A DNA stretch of 64,000 bases from Chitinophagaceae bacterium (GTDB taxonomy: Bacteria; Bacteroidota; Bacteroidia; Chitinophagales; Chitinophagaceae), in the NCBI GenBank assembly GCA_016713965.1, contig JADJOC010000005.1, positions 1 through 64,000 of the forward strand, in the 5' to 3' direction. Below the pieces are notes generated by a model. It ran no database searches, was not told where the DNA came from, and saw only the letters and a list, made by a program, of their open reading frames with translations. The number at the start of each line of letters is the position of its first letter. The first letter of the stretch is position 1. Position numbers and translations under genes: made by a program. This document shows, piece after piece, positions 51,873 to 60,876 of this stretch.

Positions 51873-53451
51873 TTGTTTTTATTTTTTCTAGTGAAATAAT
51901 AGATTCTGTTGTTAAAAAAATTGCAGCAATAGATGATGAGTTTTCCAAAGCTGTTCTTACTACTTTTGTTGGATCAACAATACCAGATTTAAAAAAATTC
52001 TCTATTTCATTTGTTTTTACATTATACCCAATTCCATAATCACTTTTCATAATTTCATTTATATAAATATTAGGTTCTACATCTGCATTATATAAAATTT
52101 GTTTAAATGGAGATTCTAGTGATTTTTTAAGAATAGAAACTCCAATGCTTTCGTCTTCATTTTCACAAATAATATCAATATCTTTTAAAGCATGTAAGTA
52201 TGTAACTCCACCACCAGCTACAAACCCTTCTTCTACTGCTGCTTTGGTAGCACATAAAGCATCATCTATTCTATCCTTTTTTTCCTTAATCTCTGTTTCC
52301 GTAAACCCTCCTATACTTAACACAGCCACGCCATTTTTTAATTTAGCTAATCTTGATTTAAGGTTTTCTTTTTCATAATTAGATTCAGCTTCTTCCATTT
52401 GATTTTTTATTTGATTACACCTGCTTTCAATATCTTCCTTAATACCATGCCCGCCAACTATTGTACAACTATCTTTAGTTATTGTTATTTTATCTGCACT
52501 ACCCAACATATCAATAGTAGTATTGTCCAACCTAAACCCTTTTTCTTCTGAAATGCAAGTAGCATTTATTAATGTTGCAATATCATCCATAACAAAAAAT
52601 CTATTACCCCCAAATTCAGGTAATTTTATTGCACAAACAGATAATAATCCCCTCAATTTATTCACTACCATTGTTGCCAATGCTTCACCATCAAGGTCTT
52701 CCGAAATAATTAATAACGGACGGCCAGTTTGAGAAACTTTTTCTAAAATATGTAAAATATCTTTAATGGCAGAAATCTTTTTATCATAAATTAGAATGTA
52801 AGGATTATTTAATTCTGCCTGCATTTTTTCACTGTTAGTTACAAAGTAGGGAGATAAATATCCCCTTTCTATTCTCATTCCTTCAACCAAATTTACAGTA
52901 GTTTCATGTCCTTGTGATTCTTCAACAGTAATCAAACCATCCCTACCAACTTTTTCCATAGCTTCTGCAATCAATTCCCCAATAAAAGAATCATTATTTG
53001 CAGAAATGGAAGCTATTTGTTTTAATAAATCATTATTATCAATAGGTTTAGAGATTTTATTAATGTTTTTTACTACTTCTTTAGTAGCCTTTTCGATACC
53101 TCTTTTTAAATCCATTGCATTTGCGCCTAATTCAATAGCCTTAATTCCTGCATTTATAATGGCTTGTGCCAAAACAGTTGCCGTAGTTGTGCCATCACCC
53201 GAAACATCAACAGTCTTAGATGCTACTTCTTTGATTAAAGATGCTCCCATATTTTCAACAGGATCAGACAATTTAATTGATTTTGCCACAGTTACCCCAT
53301 CTTTGGTTATATGAGGATACCCAAATTCTCTTTCAATAATAACATTCTTCCCTTTTGCTCCTAATGTACTTTTTACAGCATCAGCAAGAATATTGATACC
53401 TTTTACTATTTTTTTTCTTCCATCTGACCCTGATGTTACGATTGTATTCAT
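51862..53451 (-). CDS. groL: GroEL/Cpn60 chaperonin
   Basis: 529 residues. All main signatures are present: LGAKGKNVIIEREFGYPHIT, GDGTTTATVLAQAI with the catalytic Asp near 87, the apical domain SPYFVTNSEKM, EEGFVAGGGVTYL and the nucleotide-site end GIVDPTKVVRTALENSSSIA. The C-terminal Gly-Gly-Met tail is missing. It would form the folding barrel with the tandem or single Cpn10, probably for capsid or fibre proteins. Its start lies 22 bases after a groES fragment, which points to insertion of the gene. Confidence 0.92.
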   Translation of the reverse strand: MNTIVTSGSDGRKKIVKGINILADAVKSTLGAKGKNVIIEREFGYPHITKDGVTVAKSIKLSDPVENMGASLIKEVASKTVDVSGDGTTTATVLAQAIINAGIKAIELGANAMDLKRGIEKATKEVVKNINKISKPIDNNDLLKQIASISANNDSFIGELIAEAMEKVGRDGLITVEESQGHETTVNLVEGMRIERGYLSPYFVTNSEKMQAELNNPYILIYDKKISAIKDILHILEKVSQTGRPLLIISEDLDGEALATMVVNKLRGLLSVCAIKLPEFGGNRFFVMDDIATLINATCISEEKGFRLDNTTIDMLGSADKITITKDSCTIVGGHGIKEDIESRCNQIKNQMEEAESNYEKENLKSRLAKLKNGVAVLSIGGFTETEIKEKKDRIDDALCATKAAVEEGFVAGGGVTYLHALKDIDIICENEDESIGVSILKKSLESPFKQILYNADVEPNIYINEIMKSDYGIGYNVKTNEIENFFKSGIVDPTKVVRTALENSSSIAAIFLTTESIISLEKIKTNEN

Positions 53452-53472
53452 ATTGATTTTTATATTTTATGA

Positions 53473-53541
53473 TTAATTATTTGTACTTGATACCTCAAAA
53501 GGCTCTACTATTATTCTGTCTTGTAATGGTTTTACTTTCAT
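53473..53541 (-). pseudogene. groES 5' fragment upstream of groEL
   Basis: A 22-codon frame MKVKPLQDRIIVEPFEVSST followed by NN and a stop. Codons 5-19 match the tandem Cpn10 start almost base for base (shared run around CTTGATACCTCAAAAGGC on the + strand; positions 53486-53528 and 51827-51859). Its ATG overlaps the stop of the upstream gene as ATGA. It is a remnant of the original groES start or a short leader peptide. Confidence 0.75.
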
Positions 53542-54137
53542 ACTGTAACTGTTTGTTTATTTAAATCTGTAATTGTTTCTCCCTCTTTTATATAAATTAC
53601 TTTATCAATAATAATAAAGTGTTTATATGGAGTATTAGTATTGTATTCAATAACATTTGCAATTTCTCCAGTTGAATAAACTTGAATTTTTTTAATTGAA
53701 TTTGCTGGTGATAATCTTCCCATATCAAAATGATCTTCTTTACTAAAATAAAGAATTGTAGTGTGATCTTTTTGTTCTGCTTGAATAATTGTAACAGAAA
53801 TTGATAAATACCCCTTTATATCTTTATTATTTATAGTAAATAAATACCCATCAAAATATAATTGATAAAGAAAATCAGGTGTAATTTCGTTAGAAGGGGG
53901 ATATTGTACTGCAATAACTTTTTTAATTTCTTCAAAATCATCCCCATCTAAAATTAGATATGACAACCCGTCTAATTTTGGGTAATTATAAAAATCTAAA
54001 TATCTGGAATATTCGTGCAATAGTTTAATTGGTTTAATAATATCATCATTATTAAATTTGGATATTTTTTCTTCTTTATAAACATCAAGAAAAATTAATA
54101 GCCTTTTTAAATTGTCATAAATTGCTTTGTTCGTCAT
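53538..54137 (-). CDS. hypothetical protein
   Basis: 199 residues from MTNKAIYDNLKRLLIFLDVY at 54137 (a longer start at 54185 overlaps the previous gene). An N-terminal helical half and a beta-rich C-terminal half (KDIKGYLSISVTIIQAEQKD, KHFIIIDKVIYIKEGETITD). It ends coupled to the groES fragment. The function is unknown. Confidence 0.55.
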   Translation of the reverse strand: MTNKAIYDNLKRLLIFLDVYKEEKISKFNNDDIIKPIKLLHEYSRYLDFYNYPKLDGLSYLILDGDDFEEIKKVIAVQYPPSNEITPDFLYQLYFDGYLFTINNKDIKGYLSISVTIIQAEQKDHTTILYFSKEDHFDMGRLSPANSIKKIQVYSTGEIANVIEYNTNTPYKHFIIIDKVIYIKEGETITDLNKQTVTV

Positions 54138-54142
54138 ATATT

Positions 54143-54817
54143 TTATTTTATTGGTTTTGCATTTTGCGGAGTAGTACCTACCCATAATTTACCTTCATAC
54201 AACTGCTCGGTTAAGTTTTCGTCTATCGCAATTATTTCCTCTCTGTCATGTGTTTCATTTTCAAAATGCCTGCACCTTACTATGTGTTCATCCACCCCTT
54301 TTTCATTTCTAAAAAGTATGTTGTAATCACATGCTTTCAATGTTTTAACTACTTTACCTTTGTATTCCCCTGTTTTTATAAATAAGGTGTCTTTGAATAG
54401 TTTTGGGGTTAAACCTACCAGCCTACCTTCGTAGGGCTTATATACCCTTTCAGCAATCGCAAATCCTTTGGTTGGCTTCCATTCTTCATCTCCCACCATC
54501 TTCCATAAAAAACACTCTGCTTCTACAAAGCTATAAATTTTTATTCCAGATGCAATTTCTTCGCCACTTAACCCACTATGATTGGTTATTAAGTTGGAAT
54601 CATGTGCGCTGTTAAAATGGAACAACAACAAAGCATCTGTGGGGATATGCTCTGCTGATATTACTACTCCTAATATTTGTTGGGTGTAACTTCTATCCAG
54701 GTTATCATACTTACGCTCTACCCTTATAGTAGTTCCATCTGAAAAGGTATAGAAGTTCTTTTGCTCTGTATCTACCTTTACTATTACTCTGCCTTGTACG
54801 TGTTTTAGTTTGTTCAT
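54143..54817 (-). CDS. hypothetical beta-rich protein
   Basis: 224 residues starting MNKLKHVQGRVIVKVDTEQK. The opening RVIVKVD, then LGVVISAEHIPTDALLLFHF recall the strand order of Cpn10, and a second similar set follows at LFIKTGEYKGKVVKTLKACD. This could be a diverged double Cpn10-like fold, but no mobile loop motif is present, so it is only a suggestion. It lies between glycan genes and the chaperonin. Confidence 0.5.
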   Translation of the reverse strand: MNKLKHVQGRVIVKVDTEQKNFYTFSDGTTIRVERKYDNLDRSYTQQILGVVISAEHIPTDALLLFHFNSAHDSNLITNHSGLSGEEIASGIKIYSFVEAECFLWKMVGDEEWKPTKGFAIAERVYKPYEGRLVGLTPKLFKDTLFIKTGEYKGKVVKTLKACDYNILFRNEKGVDEHIVRCRHFENETHDREEIIAIDENLTEQLYEGKLWVGTTPQNAKPIK

Positions 54818-55575
54818 GGTCTGTTTTTAATCCAGTCTAACATAATTTTTGGATGTGGGTAATCAATAATACTTAAATCTGTTTTTGGGTCAAACCATAA
54901 ATCAGGGTTAAATAATTCTTCCTGATCTAATTTTTTATCGTAATCCATTCCAAAAACATCCCTTTGCATATTGATAACCTTTGATTTCATTACTTCTTTT
55001 TTTCTTACAAATCCATAATGCCAAATATCAATATCATTTACATAATCCATTATACATTGTGCATCTATACTTTCAGCATCTCCTATTGATCGGTAACAAG
55101 TTTTTGCAAGCCTTATTATTTGAGTGCTACATGGTTTTCTTTCATGTGGAACATTCAAATAATGGTAAGGAGTTTTCCAAAGATTTATCCGTGTACACAT
55201 AAATGCTTCCTTACCTGTTTTAACCGCTTTTATTATTGCATCATAACTTTTTTCATGGATTATTTCATCTGCTTGAAGATTGAGTTGGTACTCATATCCT
55301 GCTTTTTCTGCTGCTTCAATGGCTATGTTGGTAAAGTAATTTAGTTTTTCTTTACCATGTTGCTCATGCCATGATTCAGGTAAAAGCCTTATAAAGGTTG
55401 TTTTATCATCACATAAATTAAGTAGTATATCTTTATCTGTATCATCATCTGACCCTGCATCTAAAATAAACACATGATCGCAAAATTCTTTCAAACATTT
55501 GATTGATTCAGCATAACAATAATCAAATGTTTTTCCATTTCGCACAAATAAAGTTCCAGCTAATTTTTTACTCAT
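54814..55575 (-). CDS. family 2-like glycosyltransferase
   Basis: 253 residues. HVFILDAGSDDDTDKDILLN is the nucleotide-sugar binding start of a GT-A fold (FILDAGSDD), and YQLNLQADEIIHEKSY carries the D-x-D-type metal site (QADE). Substrate unknown. It overlaps both neighbours by 4 bases (ATGA), so it is translated with the next genes. Probably decorates phage structural proteins or host surface glycans. Confidence 0.7.
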   Translation of the reverse strand: MSKKLAGTLFVRNGKTFDYCYAESIKCLKEFCDHVFILDAGSDDDTDKDILLNLCDDKTTFIRLLPESWHEQHGKEKLNYFTNIAIEAAEKAGYEYQLNLQADEIIHEKSYDAIIKAVKTGKEAFMCTRINLWKTPYHYLNVPHERKPCSTQIIRLAKTCYRSIGDAESIDAQCIMDYVNDIDIWHYGFVRKKEVMKSKVINMQRDVFGMDYDKKLDQEELFNPDLWFDPKTDLSIIDYPHPKIMLDWIKNRP

Positions 55576-56294
55576 ACTATAAATTTACCTTTTAAATCAA
55601 TATCATCATAATCCTTTAAACGCTCCCTTATATAATCCATACGCATATTTATTTCCCATTCCCTATCCATGTGGTTAGCTACATTCCAAGATAGTTTACC
55701 AAAGTGAATATGCGAGCCATAATCCATTCCTAATACATCTTTATCAATATTACCTTTCTTTCTATCAATTTGATGATGCGTAAACCCGTGTTCAAATATC
55801 TTTTCTGTCATCCAGCTTCCAACATCGTAACTCCAATCTGTTGTATCTCTAAATGTATGTACCCCTTTTTCTTTCATCGCTTCAATATCAAACATAAAAA
55901 ACCATGCTCCTATACGTGGTTTAACTGGTGCATTTAATTGATCGCCTGTAATTAATTCCCCCGCTACCTTACATTTTTCGTTTAATAATGGCAAATACTT
56001 ATCATATACATTTTCTAAAAACTCTACATCGGTATCGCACAGTAAAACATATTTTGTTTCTATATTAGTATATACAATATTAACAGATTGTTCATGCCCG
56101 TGATTAATGATAAAATCATAAAATGGTATTTTATTTTCTTTTAACCATTCTTTAGAACCGTCATCGCTCCCATTATCCACCAGTAATAATTTTAAAGGCT
56201 CTCCTTTATAGTGATGCTTAACAAAACTTTTTAACATCAATTCCATTACCGTTTTGTTATTCCAGCTTACTGAAACTAAGGTTATATCTTGCAT
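55572..56294 (-). CDS. family 2 glycosyltransferase
   Basis: 240 residues. ITLVSVSWNNKTVMELMLKS, LLLVDNGSDDGSKEWL and YVLLCDTDVEFLENV give the three GT-A landmarks: the first strand, the VDNGSxDG nucleotide loop and the DxD motif (DTD). A C-terminal GSWMTEKIFEHGFTHHQID follows. Family 2 transferases move a sugar from a nucleotide donor to an acceptor; the acceptor here is unknown. Confidence 0.8.
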   Translation of the reverse strand: MQDITLVSVSWNNKTVMELMLKSFVKHHYKGEPLKLLLVDNGSDDGSKEWLKENKIPFYDFIINHGHEQSVNIVYTNIETKYVLLCDTDVEFLENVYDKYLPLLNEKCKVAGELITGDQLNAPVKPRIGAWFFMFDIEAMKEKGVHTFRDTTDWSYDVGSWMTEKIFEHGFTHHQIDRKKGNIDKDVLGMDYGSHIHFGKLSWNVANHMDREWEINMRMDYIRERLKDYDDIDLKGKFIV

Positions 56295-56921
56295 TTACAT
56301 TTTTTTAATGATAACTAATCCGCAACTTGTAAAAATCCATTCGATGTTTTTTTCAAAATAAGTGGCATCGTATTTTTTTACGGCTTCCTGCTTGTTGGCA
56401 CAAATAAAACTATTGGGTATTTTGCCATTCATTTGTACCTCTCCTACCATATCCTTTATCCTGTCTATTATTTTCACTTTTTCATTCCAGCGAGAATCAT
56501 ATCCGCACAAAACATCCTCGATGCAATACAAGCCTCCACTCTTTAAAAGAGGAAATAAAGTGTTAAATGAAATTAATTGATGCTCTCCTATATGTGATCC
56601 ATCGTCAATAATAATATCAAATGAAGGATGTAAATCAAATAAATTCATTAATTGAGAATGAGAACTTTGGTCGCATATTATTGTTCTTATTCTTTCTGAA
56701 TTAAATTGTTTTTTATCTTCAATATCAATACCTACTACATCTGCATTTACAAAGTATTCTTTCCACATTTTTAGTGATGCCCCTTCCCAAACTCCTATTT
56801 CTAATAAATTTTTAACCTTATCTTTTAACGGGCTAAAAAACATCTCATAATATTGTAAATAATTATGACAAGTAGATGCTTTATCTGTTTGATATTTTAA
56901 ACCCAATTCATCTAAACTCAT
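56295..56921 (-). CDS. SAM-dependent methyltransferase
   Basis: 208 residues. LLEIGVWEGASLKMWKEYF is motif I with the GxxxG turn, VVGIDIEDKKQF holds the acidic residue that binds the ribose, and SFDIIIDDGSHIGEHQ is the DDGSH motif of the class that methylates sugars (CmcI/MycE-type O-methyltransferases). Likely methylates a sugar made by the neighbouring transferases. Start MSLDELGLKYQTDKAS matches the TDK start often seen in this class. Confidence 0.75.
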   Translation of the reverse strand: MSLDELGLKYQTDKASTCHNYLQYYEMFFSPLKDKVKNLLEIGVWEGASLKMWKEYFVNADVVGIDIEDKKQFNSERIRTIICDQSSHSQLMNLFDLHPSFDIIIDDGSHIGEHQLISFNTLFPLLKSGGLYCIEDVLCGYDSRWNEKVKIIDRIKDMVGEVQMNGKIPNSFICANKQEAVKKYDATYFEKNIEWIFTSCGLVIIKKM

Positions 56922-57682
56922 ATTTGTTTTATTAAATGTGAAAATTGTTCTTTATTTTTTTGTACATATTCAGGAAAACTATCATCAATCTCCACAAATG
57001 GCCATAAATCATGTGGCTCATTTGACCATAAAGACTGCCCTATTTCTAATTTATGTTTCAGCACTTCTTCATTATTAAGTTTTGGCGTGTTACATTCCTG
57101 ATGTGAAAAACTATCCAACTTATTTCTTATAGCTTCCACACCACCCAAATACGACCAATGCCAGCCAGCGTGTTCTATTTGGTTATCAAAGCCACTATTT
57201 CGGACTTCATTTGGTGTTTTATCTTTCAGGTAACTATAAGGCATAATCCTTGAAGACTTCCAACTTTGTTTCCCTTCTATACAATTTAAAAAGTAACCAA
57301 ACTTATCCATTACTAATGCCGTCTGCCCCATCCCTATATGGTAATTTTTTATGGCTTGCGCTCTAGGTATTTCGTCCGCATCGCCTATAATAACTATATC
57401 ACTATCATTACAATTTTCTAATCCCAATATAATATTATTTCTTTGGAATTTTTCATTATCCCATGCATTCCCATTGTTAGGTGGATTATTAATTATCCCA
57501 TGAATAATATTGTATCCCCTAAATTCATCATAATTTTCTTTAAAAAATAGTGGTTTAGGTTTTCCCGTAAAGGAGTGAGTACATTCTACCAATACATGAT
57601 TTACATTTAGTGGTTTTAATTCTTCGCACCTTATTTTTAATAAATCAAATTCCTTAAAAAAGGTAAAGCAGTCGTATATCAT
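56918..57682 (-). CDS. family 17-like glycosyltransferase
   Basis: 254 residues. MIYDCFTFFKEFDLLKIRCE, then VLVECTHSFTGKPKPLFFKE and VIIGDADEIPRAQAI follow the GT17 plan (YD.F.F..E.DLL..R; E...TF.G..KPL; GDADE metal site). Family 17 transferases add N-acetylglucosamine in other systems; the donor and acceptor here are unknown. It overlaps neighbours by 4 bases on both sides. Confidence 0.75.
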   Translation of the reverse strand: MIYDCFTFFKEFDLLKIRCEELKPLNVNHVLVECTHSFTGKPKPLFFKENYDEFRGYNIIHGIINNPPNNGNAWDNEKFQRNNIILGLENCNDSDIVIIGDADEIPRAQAIKNYHIGMGQTALVMDKFGYFLNCIEGKQSWKSSRIMPYSYLKDKTPNEVRNSGFDNQIEHAGWHWSYLGGVEAIRNKLDSFSHQECNTPKLNNEEVLKHKLEIGQSLWSNEPHDLWPFVEIDDSFPEYVQKNKEQFSHLIKQI

Positions 57683-59094
57683 TGTTGGTGAAATTTATTA
57701 ATAGTATCAATTACAGTTTCGTAATCAGTTTTGCAACATTGCAAATGTTTTTCATCTCCAAAGTAAGCGCAGTCTTGTCCTTTTGTTCCTCCTACAATAT
57801 GCCAGCATCCAGCTTTATCACAATTACTTTGTATAATTTCTACATTGGTTAAATCAGGATGGATGTAATCAGGATTTACCGAGCCGAAAAACAATATGCA
57901 AGGTTTATTATAGGCTACGGCAATTCCCGCTGGTGCGCTATCTTCTCCAATAAAAAAATCACATCCTGCAATTAACCATTTTAACACCCCTACTTTACCA
58001 AAGGTATTGTAATGTTGCCCACATTTATTATTTCCACTACCTATTTGTAAAACAAAATACCCTAATGCTTCCAAATGTTTTTGCACTTTCTTCCAATCAA
58101 CTCCTAAAATATTTCTATGAGGTGTTGAACGATCGTCATTATGAATGACAACATATTTTTTAAAAGGTTTTGTTACTTCATCTACCAAAGGCCAAAGGAT
58201 AGGGCGTGTAAGTGTGTAATCTTTAATACCACAAAATTCAAAGTAGCTTTTTTGATAGTTTTGGCATGGCTTAACTTCGTATGCCATATCAAGATTAATT
58301 TCTTTTTCTGGCTTAATCCTGCCAATATCAAACTGTGAAATATGTTTTATAGGGAAATAATGTTGCTCAAATAACGCAAAGCAATCTGCTGGAATATCCA
58401 GCACTACATTATATCCTTGCATGTAAAAATGCCGCATAATAGGCTCTAAAATAACAATATCTCCTATTGCACCCGAACGTTTTAAAATAACCGTAGGTTT
58501 ATACGGCTCATGAAAATATCCATGAAAACCAAATGTTTTACTTGCTGGCTCTCTTAATTCATAAGCAAACCTATCAGCAACATGCTCTGGTGCAAATTTA
58601 ATCCCGTGCTTACCTTTTAAATAATCACCGTATAAAATACAAATAGACTGATCTTCGGGATGGCAAATGTCAATTAAATCATCTGTTCCTAATATTGTTT
58701 GCAGTTTTTTTGAGCGCAAAGAAAACCCACCATTCCCTACATTTCTTCCATGCTGGTACAACCACGGTGCGCCAATGTAATCATAATTTAAAAAGTAATT
58801 ACCCCATACACTACCATCCAATACCCAAGCATCATGTTGTGTTACTAATACATAATCTGTATCAAAATATTTATATAACTCCTTCACCACGAAATCACTA
58901 TAATCTTCTTTACTTTTTATGGATGGTATTTGCACAACTTCAATACCTTCTATTTCTAAAGGTATATCCGTTAAAAACTTAACGGCTGCAAACTCACATT
59001 GCTTCATAGATTTTTGTAAAGAATCTACTGCTTTCCCGTAATTATAACAGTCTGCTAACACTAAACAAACATTTGGTAATTTTATTCTATTCAT
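57679..59094 (-). CDS. two-domain glycosyltransferase (DUF5672-like + GT9-like)
   Basis: 471 residues. Residues 1-210: YVLVTQHDAWVLDGSVWGNY, then FLNYDYIGAPWLYQHGRNVG and NGGFSLRSKK, the QHD and GNGGFSLRS motifs of a GT-A-like transferase domain (DUF5672). From about 215: VILKRSGAIGDIVILEPIMR and later GEDSAPAGIAVAYNKPCILF, the start and binding strand of a GT9 heptosyltransferase-type domain. A fusion of two transferases. It could build a disaccharide. Confidence 0.75.
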   Translation of the reverse strand: MNRIKLPNVCLVLADCYNYGKAVDSLQKSMKQCEFAAVKFLTDIPLEIEGIEVVQIPSIKSKEDYSDFVVKELYKYFDTDYVLVTQHDAWVLDGSVWGNYFLNYDYIGAPWLYQHGRNVGNGGFSLRSKKLQTILGTDDLIDICHPEDQSICILYGDYLKGKHGIKFAPEHVADRFAYELREPASKTFGFHGYFHEPYKPTVILKRSGAIGDIVILEPIMRHFYMQGYNVVLDIPADCFALFEQHYFPIKHISQFDIGRIKPEKEINLDMAYEVKPCQNYQKSYFEFCGIKDYTLTRPILWPLVDEVTKPFKKYVVIHNDDRSTPHRNILGVDWKKVQKHLEALGYFVLQIGSGNNKCGQHYNTFGKVGVLKWLIAGCDFFIGEDSAPAGIAVAYNKPCILFFGSVNPDYIHPDLTNVEIIQSNCDKAGCWHIVGGTKGQDCAYFGDEKHLQCCKTDYETVIDTINKFHQQ

Positions 59095-59453
59095 ACAATC
59101 ATATTGTAAATAAGTTTACTTAATAAAAAAATAATAGCAAAAGAATTTAGAAAAATTAATGTCAAAATTGGTGAATTTATAAACATAAAATAATCATCAT
59201 CAAAAAAAAAGGTTTTTAAATAAGAATCATCTGCCTTTTTAGTAAAAAATAAATAAAAAAACCTTATTATTAAATATAATAATAATAATATATTTAATGT
59301 TATATAAATTGTTATTAAATATTTAATTTTTTGTGAGTCAAATTCATTATTATTATTTGTAATAATTGGTATAGGCAGTACTCTTACTTGTGATTGGCAA
59401 ATAAAAAAACTAAAAATCATTACTACAAATAATCCAATTTTTGTTTTCATCAT
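59091..59453 (-). CDS. membrane protein with signal-like N-terminus
   Basis: 120 residues from MMKTKIGLFVVMIFSFFICQ (128 from an earlier ATG at 59477). A signal peptide or first span, then hydrophobic segments ITIYITLNILLLLYLIIRF and INSPILTLIFLNSFAIIFLL. Three spans overall. AT content is even higher than in its neighbours. Unknown. Confidence 0.5.
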   Translation of the reverse strand: MMKTKIGLFVVMIFSFFICQSQVRVLPIPIITNNNNEFDSQKIKYLITIYITLNILLLLYLIIRFFYLFFTKKADDSYLKTFFFDDDYFMFINSPILTLIFLNSFAIIFLLSKLIYNMIV

Positions 59454-59501
59454 TTTATTTTTGTCTTGCTCTAGCATAGCTGTTTTCTTTTATTTTCCAA
59501 A

Positions 59502-59657
59502 TTATATCTCCGATTCTATTAATTCACCATTTTCAATAATACTTATTACTTTATGTTATTTAGTATTAGGTGACCTGCCACCATAATCTATAAAACATAT
59601 CATATCATCTAATTTTATATTAGATGCTTTTCTTTTAATAAAAAAAGGAAAATTCAT
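59502..59657 (-). pseudogene. small gene with in-frame stop
   Basis: MNFPFFIKRKASNIKLDDMI then CFIDYGGRSPNTK, a TAA at codon 34 (59556-59558), then in the same frame HKVISIIENGELIESEI and a stop. The sense of the reading across the TAA (PNTK-HKVISIIENGEL) suggests a single 51-residue protein in which one sense codon became TAA. Function unknown. Confidence 0.5.
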
Positions 59658-59660
59658 ATA

Positions 59661-60503
59661 TTAATTTATTAGTTTATCAAAATAATACTCCAAAGATTTT
59701 TGTTTATAAAAAGCATGTCCATTTGCCCCTGTAGGAAAGGTATTAGGAAATTGGGTACATAGTTCTAAAATGCGTGGCACTTTTTGGGCATCTGCCAAAT
59801 GCCAGCAAAAACTCTGGTTACCCAAAAAGCCTGCACTTGAATTAATTACCCTTGCGAGTTCATTAAAATCATTTACAATTAATCGTGGAACATCTAATTT
59901 CCACGCAGAGCAAAATTTTTCATGCTCATTTTCTGTTCCTGCAAATATTATTTTATGTTGGAAATTTTTCAAAAAGTAATAGGATATATAAACGTTTTGG
60001 TAACGCTCGGTACGGTTAATAATTATTTTATCACTTAAATTTATTTTGCCTTTTGTTGTTTCAGCTTCTCCCAAAGGATAACAATTTAACCATTTTTCTG
60101 ATAAATCACAACTCATTTCAGGGTAAATTGTCCAAGAATAATGATGCAACAACCCTGCTGGCATCGGAATTACCTTACTATCTCTTATTAAATCAATATT
60201 ATAATCAACTTCTTGCCCTTCCCAAATTTCAAATTTTTCAATATAATCTTGGCTTTCCAATAAAGGTTTTAACATCTCCCACATCCCTCTATTCATACAA
60301 ACAATATTGTTTTGTAGGTCTTTAACAGGGTGAATGTCATTTATAATGTTATTTTTCTCATCATAAAAATAAGCAGGGAAGTCTAAATTTTGATAAACTA
60401 TAGCTTTTTTACCCGTTTTTTTATATAAATGTTTAAGCCCAGATAGTAAAACAATCAAATCCCCACTATTAAATGAGTGTTTTACAATAATAAATTCTGA
60501 CAT
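59661..60503 (-). CDS. GT9-like glycosyltransferase
   Basis: 280 residues. FIIVKHSFNSGDLIVLLSGL resembles the first loop of heptosyltransferases (H.N.GD...). The C-terminal half IIFAGTENEHEKFCSAWKL and LARVINSSAGFLGNQSFCWH is the donor-binding part, with the GNQSFxxHLA end. Donor sugar unknown. Head of the glycan block. Confidence 0.65.
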   Translation of the reverse strand: MSEFIIVKHSFNSGDLIVLLSGLKHLYKKTGKKAIVYQNLDFPAYFYDEKNNIINDIHPVKDLQNNIVCMNRGMWEMLKPLLESQDYIEKFEIWEGQEVDYNIDLIRDSKVIPMPAGLLHHYSWTIYPEMSCDLSEKWLNCYPLGEAETTKGKINLSDKIIINRTERYQNVYISYYFLKNFQHKIIFAGTENEHEKFCSAWKLDVPRLIVNDFNELARVINSSAGFLGNQSFCWHLADAQKVPRILELCTQFPNTFPTGANGHAFYKQKSLEYYFDKLIN

Positions 60504-60586
60504 TTTCTAAATTATATGAAAAATATTGTATTTTTACTTTGCCAATAACACACAATATTTAAAAACAATTTAAAAAAACAAAAAAA

Positions 60587-60829
60587 ATGGCACAAATAAT
60601 AACTGTATCTACCTATGCTACTGGTCCATATGATTCAGGTAGCGCAATGGGATTTTCAAAGGGCTTCCCTGTTCAAAACATTTTTCCTGAACAAATAACC
60701 CCTGAAACTCGTTCAGGAGTAGTATGTAATGCAACCATTACACTTTTACCTACTGGTTTAAATGTAAACGGAAAGAAATTTTATACTGCAATGACATTGG
60801 CTCAAATAATTACAGCCAGTAATGCTTAG
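60587..60829 (+). CDS. small single-gene + strand protein
   Basis: 80 residues starting MAQIITVSTYATGPYDSGSA. Beta-rich with no charged cluster, no signal peptide, and a Gly/Thr/Asn-rich composition like that of small virion proteins. It has its own upstream region (a TACTTTG box lies about 50 bases before the start) and a strong terminator 24 bases after the stop, so it is a monocistronic unit among minus-strand genes. Function unknown. Confidence 0.65.
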   Translation: MAQIITVSTYATGPYDSGSAMGFSKGFPVQNIFPEQITPETRSGVVCNATITLLPTGLNVNGKKFYTAMTLAQIITASNA

Positions 60830-60852
60830 AATTTTAAACTAACTTAATCCGT

Positions 60853-60876
60853 AAGCCTCATTGTGAGGCTTTTTTT
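60853..60876. terminator. strong bidirectional terminator
   Basis: AAGCCTCA (60853-60860) pairs with TGAGGCTT (60864-60871) around TTG, followed by TTTTTATT on the + strand. On the minus strand the hairpin contains the stop of the 60858 gene and ends in TTACGG, so it works mainly for the + strand gene. Confidence 0.8.
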
